This document shows positions 1 to 8,543 of a stretch of 64,000 bases of DNA, one piece after another; within the stretch, counting starts at the first letter, position 1, and each line of letters opens with the position of its first letter. Under the pieces are notes generated by a model. The model was given only the letters and a program-made list of their open reading frames with translations. It was not told the DNA's origin and did not search any database. Origin of the DNA: Micromonospora_G sp044458865 (GTDB taxonomy: Bacteria; Actinomycetota; Actinomycetes; Mycobacteriales; Micromonosporaceae); the NCBI RefSeq assembly GCF_044458865.1, contig NZ_JBITIH010000003.1:124001-188000 (forward strand), read 5' to 3'. Position numbers and translations under genes: made by a program.

Positions 1-535
1 CCGATTCCCGGTGCCGGGCGTCGGTCATCACCAGCGGTACGTGCGGGGCGATGGCCAGGGCCTCCCGCACCTCCTCCGGCGCGTACTGGGGCGCGCCGTC
101 GAAACGGTTCAACGCCACCACGTACGGCAGCTTCCGGTTCTCGAAGTAGTCGAGCGGCGCGAAGGCGTCGGTGATCCGCCGGGTGTCGACCAGCACCGCG
201 GCACCCACCGCGCCACGGATGATCTCGTCCCACATGAACCAGAACCGGGTCTGACCCGGTGTCCCGAACAGGTAGAGGATCAGGTCCTGGGCCATGGTGA
301 TACGGCCGAAGTCCATGGCGACCGTGGTGGTCTCCTTGCCCGGCACCTTCGACGGATCGTCGATGCCGACGCCGGCCGCTGTCATCACCGCCTCGGTGGT
401 CAGCGGAGTGATCTCCGAGACCGCGCCGACGAGCGTCGTCTTGCCCACACCGAAGCCGCCCGCAACCACAATCTTCGCGGAGGTGATCCCCCGGTTGCGG
501 CGTGCCCCGACGGGGTCATAGCCTGCGAAGTCCAC
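1..535 (-). CDS. Conservon GTP/ATP-binding protein (CvnD-like), 3' end outside window
   Basis: This is a small Ras-like GTPase of the actinobacterial conservon family, thought to act at the membrane with a roadblock protein and a histidine-kinase-like sensor. I read 178 residues from the GTG at 535; the C-terminus lies beyond the window edge. The P-loop GGFGVGKTT is at residues 26-34, a G3-like FGTPGQT around residues 90-96, and an ALNRFD motif stands in for NKxD near residue 150. The start overlaps the end of the DUF742 gene by 20 bp, so the two are translationally coupled. It is the last gene visible of a four-gene unit read leftwards. Nucleotide preference (GTP or ATP) cannot be told from sequence. 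The family call is secure; the signal it relays is unknown. Confidence 0.9.
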   Translation of the reverse strand, partial: MDFAGYDPVGARRNRGITSAKIVVAGGFGVGKTTLVGAVSEITPLTTEAVMTAAGVGIDDPSKVPGKETTTVAMDFGRITMAQDLILYLFGTPGQTRFWFMWDEIIRGAVGAAVLVDTRRITDAFAPLDYFENRKLPYVVALNRFDGAPQYAPEEVREALAIAPHVPLVMTDARHRES

Positions 536-887
536 TTAGCACCCTCTCAAGCAGTTCCATCCGCTCCTCGTACGCTTCCGCGGGAGCAGCACTGTGCAGC
601 GTCAGCAAGCTGTCCGCCACCATGTCGGCGACCAGCACCCGTGCGACACCGAGCGGTAGCCGGGTGTACGCGGCGATCTCCGCCAGCGACTGCGCTCTTC
701 CCTCGCAGACAGTCGCGATGCGGTGCTTGTCATGCCCGGCGAACCGGGACTCCGCAACCGCCGCCGGAGTCGCCGTGAGCACCGCCTCGAGGGCGATGTC
801 CTGGCGAGGTTCGGTACGGCCGCGGGTGACCGCGTACGGCCGAACCAGCGCGCCGCGCGGATCGTCACGACGTGGGGGATAGTCCAT
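516..887 (-). CDS. DUF742 domain protein (CvnC-like)
   Basis: A 123-residue DUF742 protein, third gene of the conservon. The family is a winged-helix-like fold found almost only next to roadblock and GTPase genes in actinobacteria; its molecular role is not established. Visible features are a basic N-terminus (MDYPPRRDDPRG), then the typical helical block containing AEIAAYTRLPLGVARVLVADM around residues 70-90 and a C-terminal LERVLSGLRRL. Length is normal for the family. It lies 65 bp downstream of the roadblock gene and overlaps the GTPase start by 20 bp. The start is an ATG preceded by an AGGAGGTGACC-like ribosome-binding site. Confidence 0.92.
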   Translation of the reverse strand: MDYPPRRDDPRGALVRPYAVTRGRTEPRQDIALEAVLTATPAAVAESRFAGHDKHRIATVCEGRAQSLAEIAAYTRLPLGVARVLVADMVADSLLTLHSAAPAEAYEERMELLERVLSGLRRL

Positions 888-952
888 CTAACGGTCACCT
901 CCTTCCGGTGAGGTCGCGGCACCACCGACATCCGTCCTTGGTCACATCCGTA

Positions 953-1363
953 CTAGGGGCGAACGACCGCCTCACGTGGCAATGGCACCAGCGCGGCGCC
1001 CACCCGCTCGACCAGGAGCGCCATCTCGTAGCCCACCTGACCGACATCGCAACTCCGGGCGGCCAGCACGGCCATCGAGGAACCGTCGCTGATGGACATG
1101 AGGAACAGGTATCCGCTGTCCATCTCGATGACGGTCTGGAGCACTCCACCGGCGCTGAACATCCGGGAAGCGCCATCGGTCAGACTGACCACGCCGGAGG
1201 TGATCGCGGCAAGCTGGTCCGCGCGGTCCTGCGGCAGGTCCCGCGAGGAGGCGAGAAGCAGCCCGTCGGCCGAGACGGCCACCACGTGCGCGATCCCCGC
1301 CACACTGTCGGCGAAGTTGCTGAGCAGCCAACCCATGTCCTGCATCGCTGCTGGCCTGTTCAT
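953..1363 (-). CDS. Roadblock/LC7 domain protein (CvnB-like)
   Basis: A 136-residue roadblock/LC7 protein. These resemble MglB-type GTPase-activating partners and are thought to bind the small GTPase encoded downstream and the kinase encoded upstream. The whole chain is one roadblock fold: HVVAVSADGLLLASS near residues 27-41, and SGYLFLMSISDGSSMAVLA near residues 83-101. No membrane segment. Its ATG overlaps the stop codon of the sensor gene by 4 bp (ATGA), so translation is coupled to it. Family assignment is firm; the partner relationships are inferred from gene order and studied Streptomyces conservons. Confidence 0.93.
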   Translation of the reverse strand: MNRPAAMQDMGWLLSNFADSVAGIAHVVAVSADGLLLASSRDLPQDRADQLAAITSGVVSLTDGASRMFSAGGVLQTVIEMDSGYLFLMSISDGSSMAVLAARSCDVGQVGYEMALLVERVGAALVPLPREAVVRP

Positions 1364-4300
1364 CGGCTCGTCTCCTTGGTTGATGTCGTGCCGTTCTGCT
1401 CACTGCCGGCCGTACGGCCGCGTTGCACACCGCGGTGGTAGGCGGACAGCAGTCCCCGTACCTCGTCCGGGGTTCGGCGGCTCGGCGCCTGACCGGGTTT
1501 GGTCTCGACGCCTCCCGGTACGAGTTGTGCCTGCGGCACCCGCTTGGGCAGGCCCGACCGGGTGGTGCCGGCGTTGGCCGGCTCGGCCGCGCGGGTGGCG
1601 CGGGCCCAGCCTTCGTCCGCCGCCGTCCGCCACGCCTCGCTACCGGGGCCGACGGGTGCTGCCACCGGTTCCGGGGTCAGCACCGGCGGCGCCGGCTCCG
1701 GAGCCCGAACCGGCGCGGCCGGCTGTCCCCCGTATCCGGTCGTGCTGGTCTGGCCGGGAGTGCGGGCCGGCAGCGTGGCCCGACCACGAGCCGCGACGCT
1801 CTCGGCGAGGCTGGCGCGCTGGGCCGCCGGTTCGGCGGCCCGGGGCGCCGGCACGGCCGGTGCCGGCGGGGTCTGGTAACCCCCCGGGGGAACATTGAAA
1901 ATCGCGGTCGAGTCCTGTCCGTGGGAACGGAACCAGACCGCTTCCATCTCGCGGAAGATGGGCGCCTCGCCCGGCTGTTCCACCCGAGGCGCGGGGGCCA
2001 CCGGAGCCGGCGGAGTGGCGGCGACCAGGCCGGCGACCGGCCCGGCCGGCAGTCCGGCGGAGGGTGCCGGGACTGCCGGGGTCGCGCTCGGGACCGCCGA
2101 GGCGCCGGCGGTCCGCTGCGGCAGTGAACGAACCGTCGGGTACGCCATGGTCGGCGATCCGGCGTGGGTGTCGACCGGCGGCGCCAGGCTGGCGTGCACG
2201 GTCGGCGGGGTCACCAGCGGGTGGGCGGCCGTCGGCTGCACCGCCATGTGCTGGGTGGACGGCGCGGTGGTGGCGCCGACCTGGAAGGTGTTGTCCCGTA
2301 CGTCGGCGGTCTGCCACTGCACGGGAGGCTGGGCCGGCGCCGGGACCGGCGGGGCCGGCGGGGTGGTCCGCCACTGATCGGTGAGGGTGGCGGCAGAACT
2401 GCGGGCACCGGCCGGTGCCATCGGCTCCGACCAGGCCGGCGCGGCCGGCAGTGCGGCGGCCGGACCCGGTTCGACCGCGAGCGGCTGACGGGGTCGGGTC
2501 GCGAGCGGTTCGCGACCCCGCAGTTGCGGCAGCACCACGGTGTCGCTGGGCAGGGTCACCTGGGCGACCGTTCCACCCTCGACGTTGCGGCGCAGCTCCA
2601 CCCGGATGCCGTACCGGGAGGCGAGGCGGCTGACCACGGCGAGACCCATCAGCCGGAACGCGGCCACGTCCACCGTCGGCGGAGCCGCCAACCGGCGGTT
2701 GAGCGCGTCGAGCTGTTCCTCGCTCAGCCCCAGACCCCGGTCCTCGACCTGGATCAGGACGTAGTCGCGGATCCGCCGTGCGTCGGCGACCACGACCGTG
2801 TTCGGCGAGGAGAAGCGGGTCGCGTTGTCGAGCAGTTCGGCGACGAGCCGGACCACGTCGTTGACCGCGTGCGCGGCCACCGAGATGTCCGTGTCGACCG
2901 TGCCGAACTCGATCCGGTTGTACGCCTCGACCTCGGACTGCGCGGCCCGCAACGCGTCCACCAGGAGCGCGTCGTCGCGCCGGGGCGCGGTCGAGTCGGC
3001 GCCGGCGAGCACCAACAGGTTCTCGTCGTTGCGGCGCATTCGGGTGGCCAGGTGGTCCAGTTCGAAGAGCTGGGCCAGCCGCTTCGGGTCCTCCTCGCCA
3101 CGCTCGATCATGTCGAGTTCGCCGATCATGCGGTCGACCAGCGCCTGGCTTCGACGTGCCAGGTTGAGGAACATGGCCGAGACGCTGGTCCGCAGGGCGG
3201 CCTGTTCCGCCGCGACCCGGACGGCTTCCCGGTGTACGACGTTGAAGGCTAGCGCCACCTGTCCGACCTCGTCCCGGTTGTCCAACCGGATCGGGTCCCG
3301 GACCTGGCGGACGATCTCCTCCACGCCGCCGTCGCCGATGCTGCCGACGTTCTGCAGCCGGCTGACCGCGTCGGGCAGGTCGTGGTTGGCCACCGAGAGG
3401 GCGCCCTCACGTAGTTTCCGCAGCGAGGCGTTGAGTGACCGGGCCAGCACCACGGCGAGCGCGATGGCGACGATCAGCGTGATCAACACCACGATCGACT
3501 CGATCACGGCCTGCTGGACCACGTCCGACTGGGCCTGGTCCGCCTGGGCGAGCAGCTCGACCTCAAGCTGGATTTCCGCCCAGCGCATCAGGTCGATGAC
3601 CGCGCCGATCGCGTCCGACGTGGTCTTGGCGAAGGCGGGCGAGGTCGGCGAGTTGACCGCACGGCCGACGTCGGAGGCGGCCCGCTCCGCCAGGGTGACC
3701 GCGTCACCGCTGTAGGTCCGGTCCACCAGTTCGTTCTGGCTCGCGGAGGCGGCCAGCTCGAAGGAGGCCAACGCCTCCTGCTGGCTGGTCTGGGTGGCCA
3801 GGAACGCGGAGAACTGCTCCTCGTCGAGCTGACCCGACCGCAGAGCGGTGTAACCCACCGCCTGTTCCTCCGCGGCGCCCGCCTTGGCACGGGCGAAGGC
3901 GGCGACGGCACGAAGGCTGTCCGCCACCCGGCCCTCACCGGAGAGTTCACCCAGCGTTTCGCCGTAGTCCCCGAGGTCGGTAATGATCACGCCGTAGCGC
4001 AGCACCGCCTCGACGACGAGCATCTGCTTGCGGTCGAGCACCTCCTGGCGGGTGCCGTTCAGGGTTTCCAGGTGGTCGTCAATCTTGTCGATCCGCGCCC
4101 GCATCGACTCCGGCACGTTGCCGATGCTGTTGCGCTCGTCGGAGTACGCGGTGATCCGCTCGTCCGTACGGCGGACCGCCAGGTTGTACTGCTCCGGGTC
4201 GGTGCCCGGGTCGGCAAGGTAAACCGCCGCTGCCATTCGCTCCTTGTGCAGATCCTGGGTCAGCGCCGACACGTCGGTCGAGAGCGCGGTCAACGACCGG

Positions 4301-4500
4301 ATCATGTTCGCGTCCAAGGCCGTCCGGCCGACGTCGACCAAACGGACCGTGGCCAGCGCGAGGACCGCCGCGACTGGCACCACCAGGATGAGCGCAAGTT
4401 TGGACCGAATCCTGGTGTCCCGCAGTCGGGGAAACCAGCGGCGCCGCGCCCCGTGTTCCGGCGGGCCGTTTTCGGGCAGGGTCGTAGGTCCGGTGCTCAC
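1360..4500 (-). CDS. Nitrate/nitrite-sensor-type histidine kinase of the conservon (CvnA-like)
   Basis: A large membrane sensor of 1046 residues. Order of parts: cytoplasmic basic N-terminus, membrane segment about residues 34-55, an extracytoplasmic NIT (nitrate/nitrite-sensing type) helical domain to about 330, a second membrane segment about 332-357, a HAMP-like linker, and a HATPase_c domain about 530-650 with the N-box ELLDNATRFSSP and a G-box-like EDRGLGLSEEQ. The last 350-400 residues are disordered and Pro/Ala-rich. I saw no clear phospho-accepting H-box, as is usual for conservon kinases. I chose the GTG at 4500 because GGAGG sits 7 nt upstream; an in-frame start at 4578 is possible but has no better support. 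The stop overlaps the roadblock ATG by 4 bp. The true ligand is unknown; NIT is a fold name here. Confidence 0.9.
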   Translation of the reverse strand: MSTGPTTLPENGPPEHGARRRWFPRLRDTRIRSKLALILVVPVAAVLALATVRLVDVGRTALDANMIRSLTALSTDVSALTQDLHKERMAAAVYLADPGTDPEQYNLAVRRTDERITAYSDERNSIGNVPESMRARIDKIDDHLETLNGTRQEVLDRKQMLVVEAVLRYGVIITDLGDYGETLGELSGEGRVADSLRAVAAFARAKAGAAEEQAVGYTALRSGQLDEEQFSAFLATQTSQQEALASFELAASASQNELVDRTYSGDAVTLAERAASDVGRAVNSPTSPAFAKTTSDAIGAVIDLMRWAEIQLEVELLAQADQAQSDVVQQAVIESIVVLITLIVAIALAVVLARSLNASLRKLREGALSVANHDLPDAVSRLQNVGSIGDGGVEEIVRQVRDPIRLDNRDEVGQVALAFNVVHREAVRVAAEQAALRTSVSAMFLNLARRSQALVDRMIGELDMIERGEEDPKRLAQLFELDHLATRMRRNDENLLVLAGADSTAPRRDDALLVDALRAAQSEVEAYNRIEFGTVDTDISVAAHAVNDVVRLVAELLDNATRFSSPNTVVVADARRIRDYVLIQVEDRGLGLSEEQLDALNRRLAAPPTVDVAAFRLMGLAVVSRLASRYGIRVELRRNVEGGTVAQVTLPSDTVVLPQLRGREPLATRPRQPLAVEPGPAAALPAAPAWSEPMAPAGARSSAATLTDQWRTTPPAPPVPAPAQPPVQWQTADVRDNTFQVGATTAPSTQHMAVQPTAAHPLVTPPTVHASLAPPVDTHAGSPTMAYPTVRSLPQRTAGASAVPSATPAVPAPSAGLPAGPVAGLVAATPPAPVAPAPRVEQPGEAPIFREMEAVWFRSHGQDSTAIFNVPPGGYQTPPAPAVPAPRAAEPAAQRASLAESVAARGRATLPARTPGQTSTTGYGGQPAAPVRAPEPAPPVLTPEPVAAPVGPGSEAWRTAADEGWARATRAAEPANAGTTRSGLPKRVPQAQLVPGGVETKPGQAPSRRTPDEVRGLLSAYHRGVQRGRTAGSEQNGTTSTKETSR

Positions 4501-4980
4501 GACATCGCCTCCGTCGTTTCTTCCACGCGTGGCCAGCCCTCCGGTGCCTGCTGCCACGGATGGGGCCGCACGCGGCACGGCCGCGATTTCATCAGAAGCA
4601 GGCCGATTTGGGAAGCGGCGGTACGGCAGGAATCGGTCGGACGAGACTGAACCACTACTCTGCTCACCGAATCCCTTCTTTTGACAGGCCCCGTGAACTG
4701 GGCAAATATCGTCAGAGTGGTCGCTTGCATCTGGAAAGTTAAGGCCCGCAAACGCCGGCCGCGGCCAACATGTGGGATCGGTGTCCCGAATGTAGGATCA
4801 CCGTCCTGAAACATGCTCGACAACGCCCGCTTGACCCGGGCGCTCGCCATTGGCAAGGTTTTCCAGGTTTGAAGGCTTCGCGCACACCGTACGACAGACC
4901 ACCCCCGTCCTTCTACTGAGGACGGAATTCGTCGCCGGTGACCGGGCACCCCGCCCTAGCCGCGCACATGGAGGACTGAG
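4501..4980. other. Divergent intergenic region between conservon and lipoprotein gene
   Basis: A 480-bp non-coding stretch between two divergently read genes. It is lower in GC than its surroundings, especially 4670-4745. Short frames on both strands cross it, but none has family features or the third-position bias of the neighbouring genes. It must hold the promoters of both units. A candidate for the rightward gene is given separately. No rho-independent hairpin or riboswitch was recognised. Confidence 0.6.
4681..4709 (+). promoter_or_regulatory. Possible promoter for the lipoprotein gene
   Basis: A perfect TTGACA lies at 4681-4686, followed after 17 bp by AAATAT (4704-4709). The -35 is consensus and the -10 only partial. 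It is about 270 bp ahead of the start at 4981, so a long leader would follow. Suggestive only. Confidence 0.3.
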
Positions 4981-6171
4981 TTGACGCCCATCCGCTCCGC
5001 GACACTCACGGTGCTCGCCTCGGCCATTCTGGCCACGTCGCTCACCGGTTGCCAGTTCAGCGACGATCCGCAGCAAACCGGCGAGATCGTCATCCGTGCC
5101 GACCTGGAACTCTCCGGCGCGGCGGCGCCGGCGGGCGAGGCGTACCAACGCGCCCTGGAACTCAAGGTCGAACAGATCAACGCGTCCGGCGTACTCGGTG
5201 GCCGGACCCTCTCGCTCAAGGTCAAGGACAACCGTTCCGACCCGAACGAATCACTGCGCAACATCGGTGAGTTCGCGAACGACCCCTCGGTCAGCGCCAT
5301 CATCATGGGTAGCTGTGACGCCTGTGCGGTCGCCGCGGCAAAGACCATCAACGAGAAGAAGATCCCCACCATCGCCTTGGCCTCGGCCAACGAAGTGGCG
5401 ACCCCGATCAGCGATCGGCGCTATGTGTTCAAACTCGCACCGAACGCACTCGACAGCGCCGCCACCCTGGTCTCCGAACTGAAGCTCTCCCCAACCAAAG
5501 TCAAGGACGTCGGTGTGATCTACACCGATGACGCCTACGGCCGTGACGGACACACCGCGATGAAGGGTGAACTGGAGAAGGCCGGGATCAAAATTGCCGC
5601 TACTGAGGCGATCAGAGCCGGCGAGACCGATCTCACCGCGGCGGTGAGCGCCTTGGTCGAGGCCAAATCGGACGCGATCGTCGTGTGGACCAACTCCGAA
5701 CAATCCCTCCTGGCCGCCACGCAGGCGAAGGCGGACGATTTCAAGGGTGGCCTGTACTTCGACGCCCACGCCGCCGGCGACCTGTTCCTGGAGGGGCAGG
5801 GAGGTGTCGCGGCCGAGGACACGAAAATGGTCTTCAGCCAGACAATGGTGATCGATGACGTCATCGCCACCACGCCCGCGAAGGCAGCTCGCAAGCAGTG
5901 GTTCCGGGACTACACCGCCCGGTTCGGCGGCTACCACGGCGCCTCCTCGTTCGCCGCCGACGCGCTACAGCTCCTCACCGACGCGGCGGTACGGGCCGAC
6001 AGCACCAGCGAGGGTGTCAATCGGGACGGGCTGCGGGACGTGCTGGAGACGTCGCAGATGGACGGCCTCTCCGGCCCCATCCGGCTGACCCCGGACAACC
6101 ACTCCGGCCTCATGCCGCAGGCGCTGAGCATGCTGGTGGCCCGTGGTGGCCGCTGGCGCCTGGCCAGCTGA
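4981..6171 (+). CDS. ABC-type branched-chain amino acid-like substrate-binding lipoprotein
   Basis: A 396-residue type-1 periplasmic-binding-fold (LivJ/Leu-Ile-Val type) protein. It begins with a signal peptide ending in the lipobox LTGC (Cys about residue 24), so the mature protein is probably anchored to the outer face of the membrane. The first lobe shows IRADLELSGAAAPAGEAYQRA, then GRTLSLKVKDNRSDP. The start is TTG at 4981 with GGAGG 6 nt upstream; an ATG at 4967 runs into a stop at once. No LIV-type permease or ATPase is nearby, so it is either an orphan binding protein for transporters encoded elsewhere or a sensory binding protein. It is transcribed away from the conservon sensor. The ligand cannot be predicted. 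Confidence 0.9.
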   Translation: MTPIRSATLTVLASAILATSLTGCQFSDDPQQTGEIVIRADLELSGAAAPAGEAYQRALELKVEQINASGVLGGRTLSLKVKDNRSDPNESLRNIGEFANDPSVSAIIMGSCDACAVAAAKTINEKKIPTIALASANEVATPISDRRYVFKLAPNALDSAATLVSELKLSPTKVKDVGVIYTDDAYGRDGHTAMKGELEKAGIKIAATEAIRAGETDLTAAVSALVEAKSDAIVVWTNSEQSLLAATQAKADDFKGGLYFDAHAAGDLFLEGQGGVAAEDTKMVFSQTMVIDDVIATTPAKAARKQWFRDYTARFGGYHGASSFAADALQLLTDAAVRADSTSEGVNRDGLRDVLETSQMDGLSGPIRLTPDNHSGLMPQALSMLVARGGRWRLAS

Positions 6172-6184
6172 CCGGAACGCTCCT

Positions 6185-6234
6185 CGGCGGCCACGGTCCC
6201 GGACCCGGGTGACGGGTCGGGACCGTGGCCGCCG
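6185..6234. terminator. Bidirectional terminator hairpin
   Basis: A 17-bp perfect stem (6185-6201 with 6218-6234) closes a 16-nt loop that can itself pair further. It sits between the convergent lipoprotein gene (ends 6171) and permease gene (ends 6295), and can serve both. There is no T-tract, as is common in actinobacteria. Confidence 0.8.
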
Positions 6235-6294
6235 CCGGTTGTACCCGCGGTCCGACCGTTCCCGGCCGCGACAGCCGGACGGTCGAGGCACGAC

Positions 6295-7131
6295 TCAGCG
6301 CGACGAGGTGGTCTCCCGTACCCAGGGCAGCGCGAGGTGTTCGACCAGGACCAGCGCGTAGTAGAGCGTGATGCTCATGACCCCGACCAGCAGGATCGCC
6401 ACCCACGCGGTAGCACTGTCGCCCGACCCGCCGAACTGAATGATCTGGGTGCCCAGTCCCCGCCCGGCACCCGCCTGGAACTCGCCGATCACCGCGCCGA
6501 TCGCGGCCAGCGGCATGGCCACCTTCAGGCCGACGAAGATCTGCGGCAGCGCGGCCGGCATCCGGATCTTGCGGAAGGCCTGCCAGCGTGAGGCGGACAG
6601 GGATCGGGCCAGTTCGACCAGCTCGGCCGGAGCGGCGTTCAACCCGGCCGTGGTGGCGAGCACGATCGGGAAGAAGCAGAGCAGGAACACCATGATCAGG
6701 ATCGGCTGCTGACCCCAGCCGAAGGCGAACACCAGCAGCGGCGCGATCGTCACCTTCGGGATCGCGTTGATCCCGACCAGCAACGGCGAGAACATCCGCT
6801 CCAGGGTCCGTGAGGCGGAGAGCGCGAGTCCGATCAGGATCCCGGCCACCGCGGAGAGCACGAACCCGATCAGAACCTCCAGGGCGGTCTCCACCATGCC
6901 GCCGAGCAGCAGACTCGGCTTGGCGGTGAACGCCGTGAGCACCTCGCCCGGAGGCGGCAGCACGGCGGGGTGAACCAGCGCGGAGACGTCCGTCGCCAGC
7001 CACCACGCGACGACGGTGACCACCATTCCGACCACCGGCCAGACCACCAGACGGGCAACTGAGTTACCGGCCCGACGTTCCCGGGGCACGGCCGTGCGCA
7101 CCCTGGGTCGAACCTCGGTCAACTCGGCCAT
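6295..7131 (-). CDS. ABC transporter permease, SsuC/TauC/ThiX type
   Basis: The membrane subunit (about 278 residues) of an ABC importer of the nitrate/sulfonate/pyrimidine-precursor group. About six membrane helices are visible, starting with a segment containing VVWPVVGMVVTVVAWWL. The BPD_transp_1 coupling loop is seen in ELARSLSASRWQAFRKIRMPAALPQ. I chose the ATG at 7131 (MAELTEV), which has AGGAG 13 nt upstream; 7152 is an alternative. A start as far out as 7203 is unlikely because it lies inside a strong hairpin. It follows the binding-protein gene on the same strand; the matching ATPase is divergent at 8544. Substrate unknown. Confidence 0.88.
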   Translation of the reverse strand: MAELTEVRPRVRTAVPRERRAGNSVARLVVWPVVGMVVTVVAWWLATDVSALVHPAVLPPPGEVLTAFTAKPSLLLGGMVETALEVLIGFVLSAVAGILIGLALSASRTLERMFSPLLVGINAIPKVTIAPLLVFAFGWGQQPILIMVFLLCFFPIVLATTAGLNAAPAELVELARSLSASRWQAFRKIRMPAALPQIFVGLKVAMPLAAIGAVIGEFQAGAGRGLGTQIIQFGGSGDSATAWVAILLVGVMSITLYYALVLVEHLALPWVRETTSSR

Positions 7132-7180
7132 CTTTGATTTCACACTCCTCATTCGGTCCGGCCAGGGGCCGGGACAGAGC

Positions 7181-7219
7181 GGGGGTACATCCACCGGTGG
7201 CACCGGTGGATGTACCCCC
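7181..7219 (-). terminator. Intercistronic hairpin between binding-protein and permease genes
   Basis: A near-perfect palindrome with 19-bp arms (7181-7199 and 7201-7219) lies just after the binding-protein stop (7235) and before the permease start. Such hairpins commonly stabilise the abundant binding-protein message and let only part of transcription continue into the permease gene. Confidence 0.75.
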
Positions 7220-7234
7220 GTAACTCTGGAACGC

Positions 7235-8275
7235 TCAGGCCTTCGGCGTCAGGTTGACGTCGATGAGGTCCTCCGGGGTCAGACCCGGCGGGATGGCGCC
7301 GGCACCCTGGAGGATCGCGATGCTCCGGGACACCCGGGCAATGTCGATCGTGCCGACCGCCGCACCAGAACCGGCGGAGCGGACGAACGACGCCATCAGC
7401 TCGCACTCGGCGGCAGCCGGCGCGGCAGCCGCGGCCGGGACGTTCTTGTTCAGGATCTGACCGGCCTCGGTGGGGTTGTCGATGCTCGCGACCAGCCCCT
7501 TGATCAGCGCAGCGGTGAACCGCTTGACCTTCTCCGGGTCTTCCTTAGCGATCTTGTTCGAGGTGACCAGCACGTTGCCGTACAGGTCGGTCATCACGTC
7601 GCTGTAGGGCAGCACGACGGCCTTCTTGCCCTTCGCCGCCGCCTCGACCGTGGGCTTGCCCACGACGAACTGGCCGATGCCCTGGGTGGCGCCGCCGGCC
7701 AGCAGGCCGATCAGGCCCGCCGGGTCGCCGTCACGCCAGGTGACCTTGCTCACGTCCACGCCGGCGAGCTTGGCGTAGGTCGGGAACAGGTTGCGCACCA
7801 CCGAGCTGGGGCTGTCGGCGAGCTCCTTGCCCTCAAGGTCCTTCGGGGTGGTGATGCCCTTGTCGTCCAGGGTGATGATGGCCGCCATGGTCCGCTGCTG
7901 GATGCCGGCGACGACCGTCACCTCCTTGGCCTCGGCGCTGCCGGTACCCCGCGCCTGCAGGATGCCGGTGAGGTCGAGCGGGGTGAACATCGCGGTGCCG
8001 GTGGCGATCGCCTTGAGGTTGTTCAGGGTGCCGCTGCCGGGCTTGATGTCAACGTCGAAGCCGGCCTCCTTGAAGTACCCCTTGTCCTTGGCAACGTACG
8101 CGTACGCGTCACGGCCGAAGTTGGCGAAGGAGGTCAGGTACGTGACCTTCTCCAGCGTCTTGGCGTCACCGGAACCACCGGCGCTCTTGGAGTCGTCCGC
8201 GCCGCTGCAGCCGCTCGCGATGGCCAAAGTGCTGGCCAGGGCGGCGACGGCGATCGTACGAGTCAGCCTTTTCAT
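7235..8275 (-). CDS. ABC transporter substrate-binding lipoprotein, NMT1/THI5-like
   Basis: A 346-residue extracytoplasmic solute-binding protein of the NMT1/THI5/SsuA group. The N-terminus is a signal peptide with lipobox IASGC (Cys about residue 23) and a Ser/Gly/Asp-rich tether. The fold shows KVTYLTSFANFGRDAYAYVAKDKGYFKEAGFDVDIKPG-type sequence, the usual start of the family, then a RNLFPTYAKLAGVD hinge region. I chose the ATG giving MKRLTRT; AAAGGA lies 10 nt upstream, and an in-frame ATG three codons earlier is less well spaced. The permease follows; the ATPase is divergent. Candidate ligands are sulfonates or a formylaminopyrimidine/HMP-type thiamine precursor; the sequence does not decide. 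Confidence 0.9.
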   Translation of the reverse strand: MKRLTRTIAVAALASTLAIASGCSGADDSKSAGGSGDAKTLEKVTYLTSFANFGRDAYAYVAKDKGYFKEAGFDVDIKPGSGTLNNLKAIATGTAMFTPLDLTGILQARGTGSAEAKEVTVVAGIQQRTMAAIITLDDKGITTPKDLEGKELADSPSSVVRNLFPTYAKLAGVDVSKVTWRDGDPAGLIGLLAGGATQGIGQFVVGKPTVEAAAKGKKAVVLPYSDVMTDLYGNVLVTSNKIAKEDPEKVKRFTAALIKGLVASIDNPTEAGQILNKNVPAAAAAPAAAECELMASFVRSAGSGAAVGTIDIARVSRSIAILQGAGAIPPGLTPEDLIDVNLTPKA

Positions 8276-8543
8276 GAACACCATTTCCTTTCGACCGGCG
8301 GCTTTCGACCGACGGAGGGGCCGTTTGGGGCGGGGCGGCTCGGGGCCGGGGGGTGGGCGCCGTGCCGTGGGTAAGGAAACTTCGCGGGCACAGCGTACGA
8401 GAACCCCACCTTTGCCCCGCCAGGCATGTCATGTTGCGGAACGGAAACAAACTGGATTCGCCCCCCGGTCTGTCCGTACGTCGACAATCCGGATAACCTG
8501 GCACGGCTGTTTGACCTGCCGACGCTGGATGGGGAGCCTCCGG

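Noticed and set aside
7016..8374. 452-codon plus-strand frame over the binding-protein and permease genes
   Set aside because: Antisense to two well-supported ABC transporter genes; composition typical of shadow frames.
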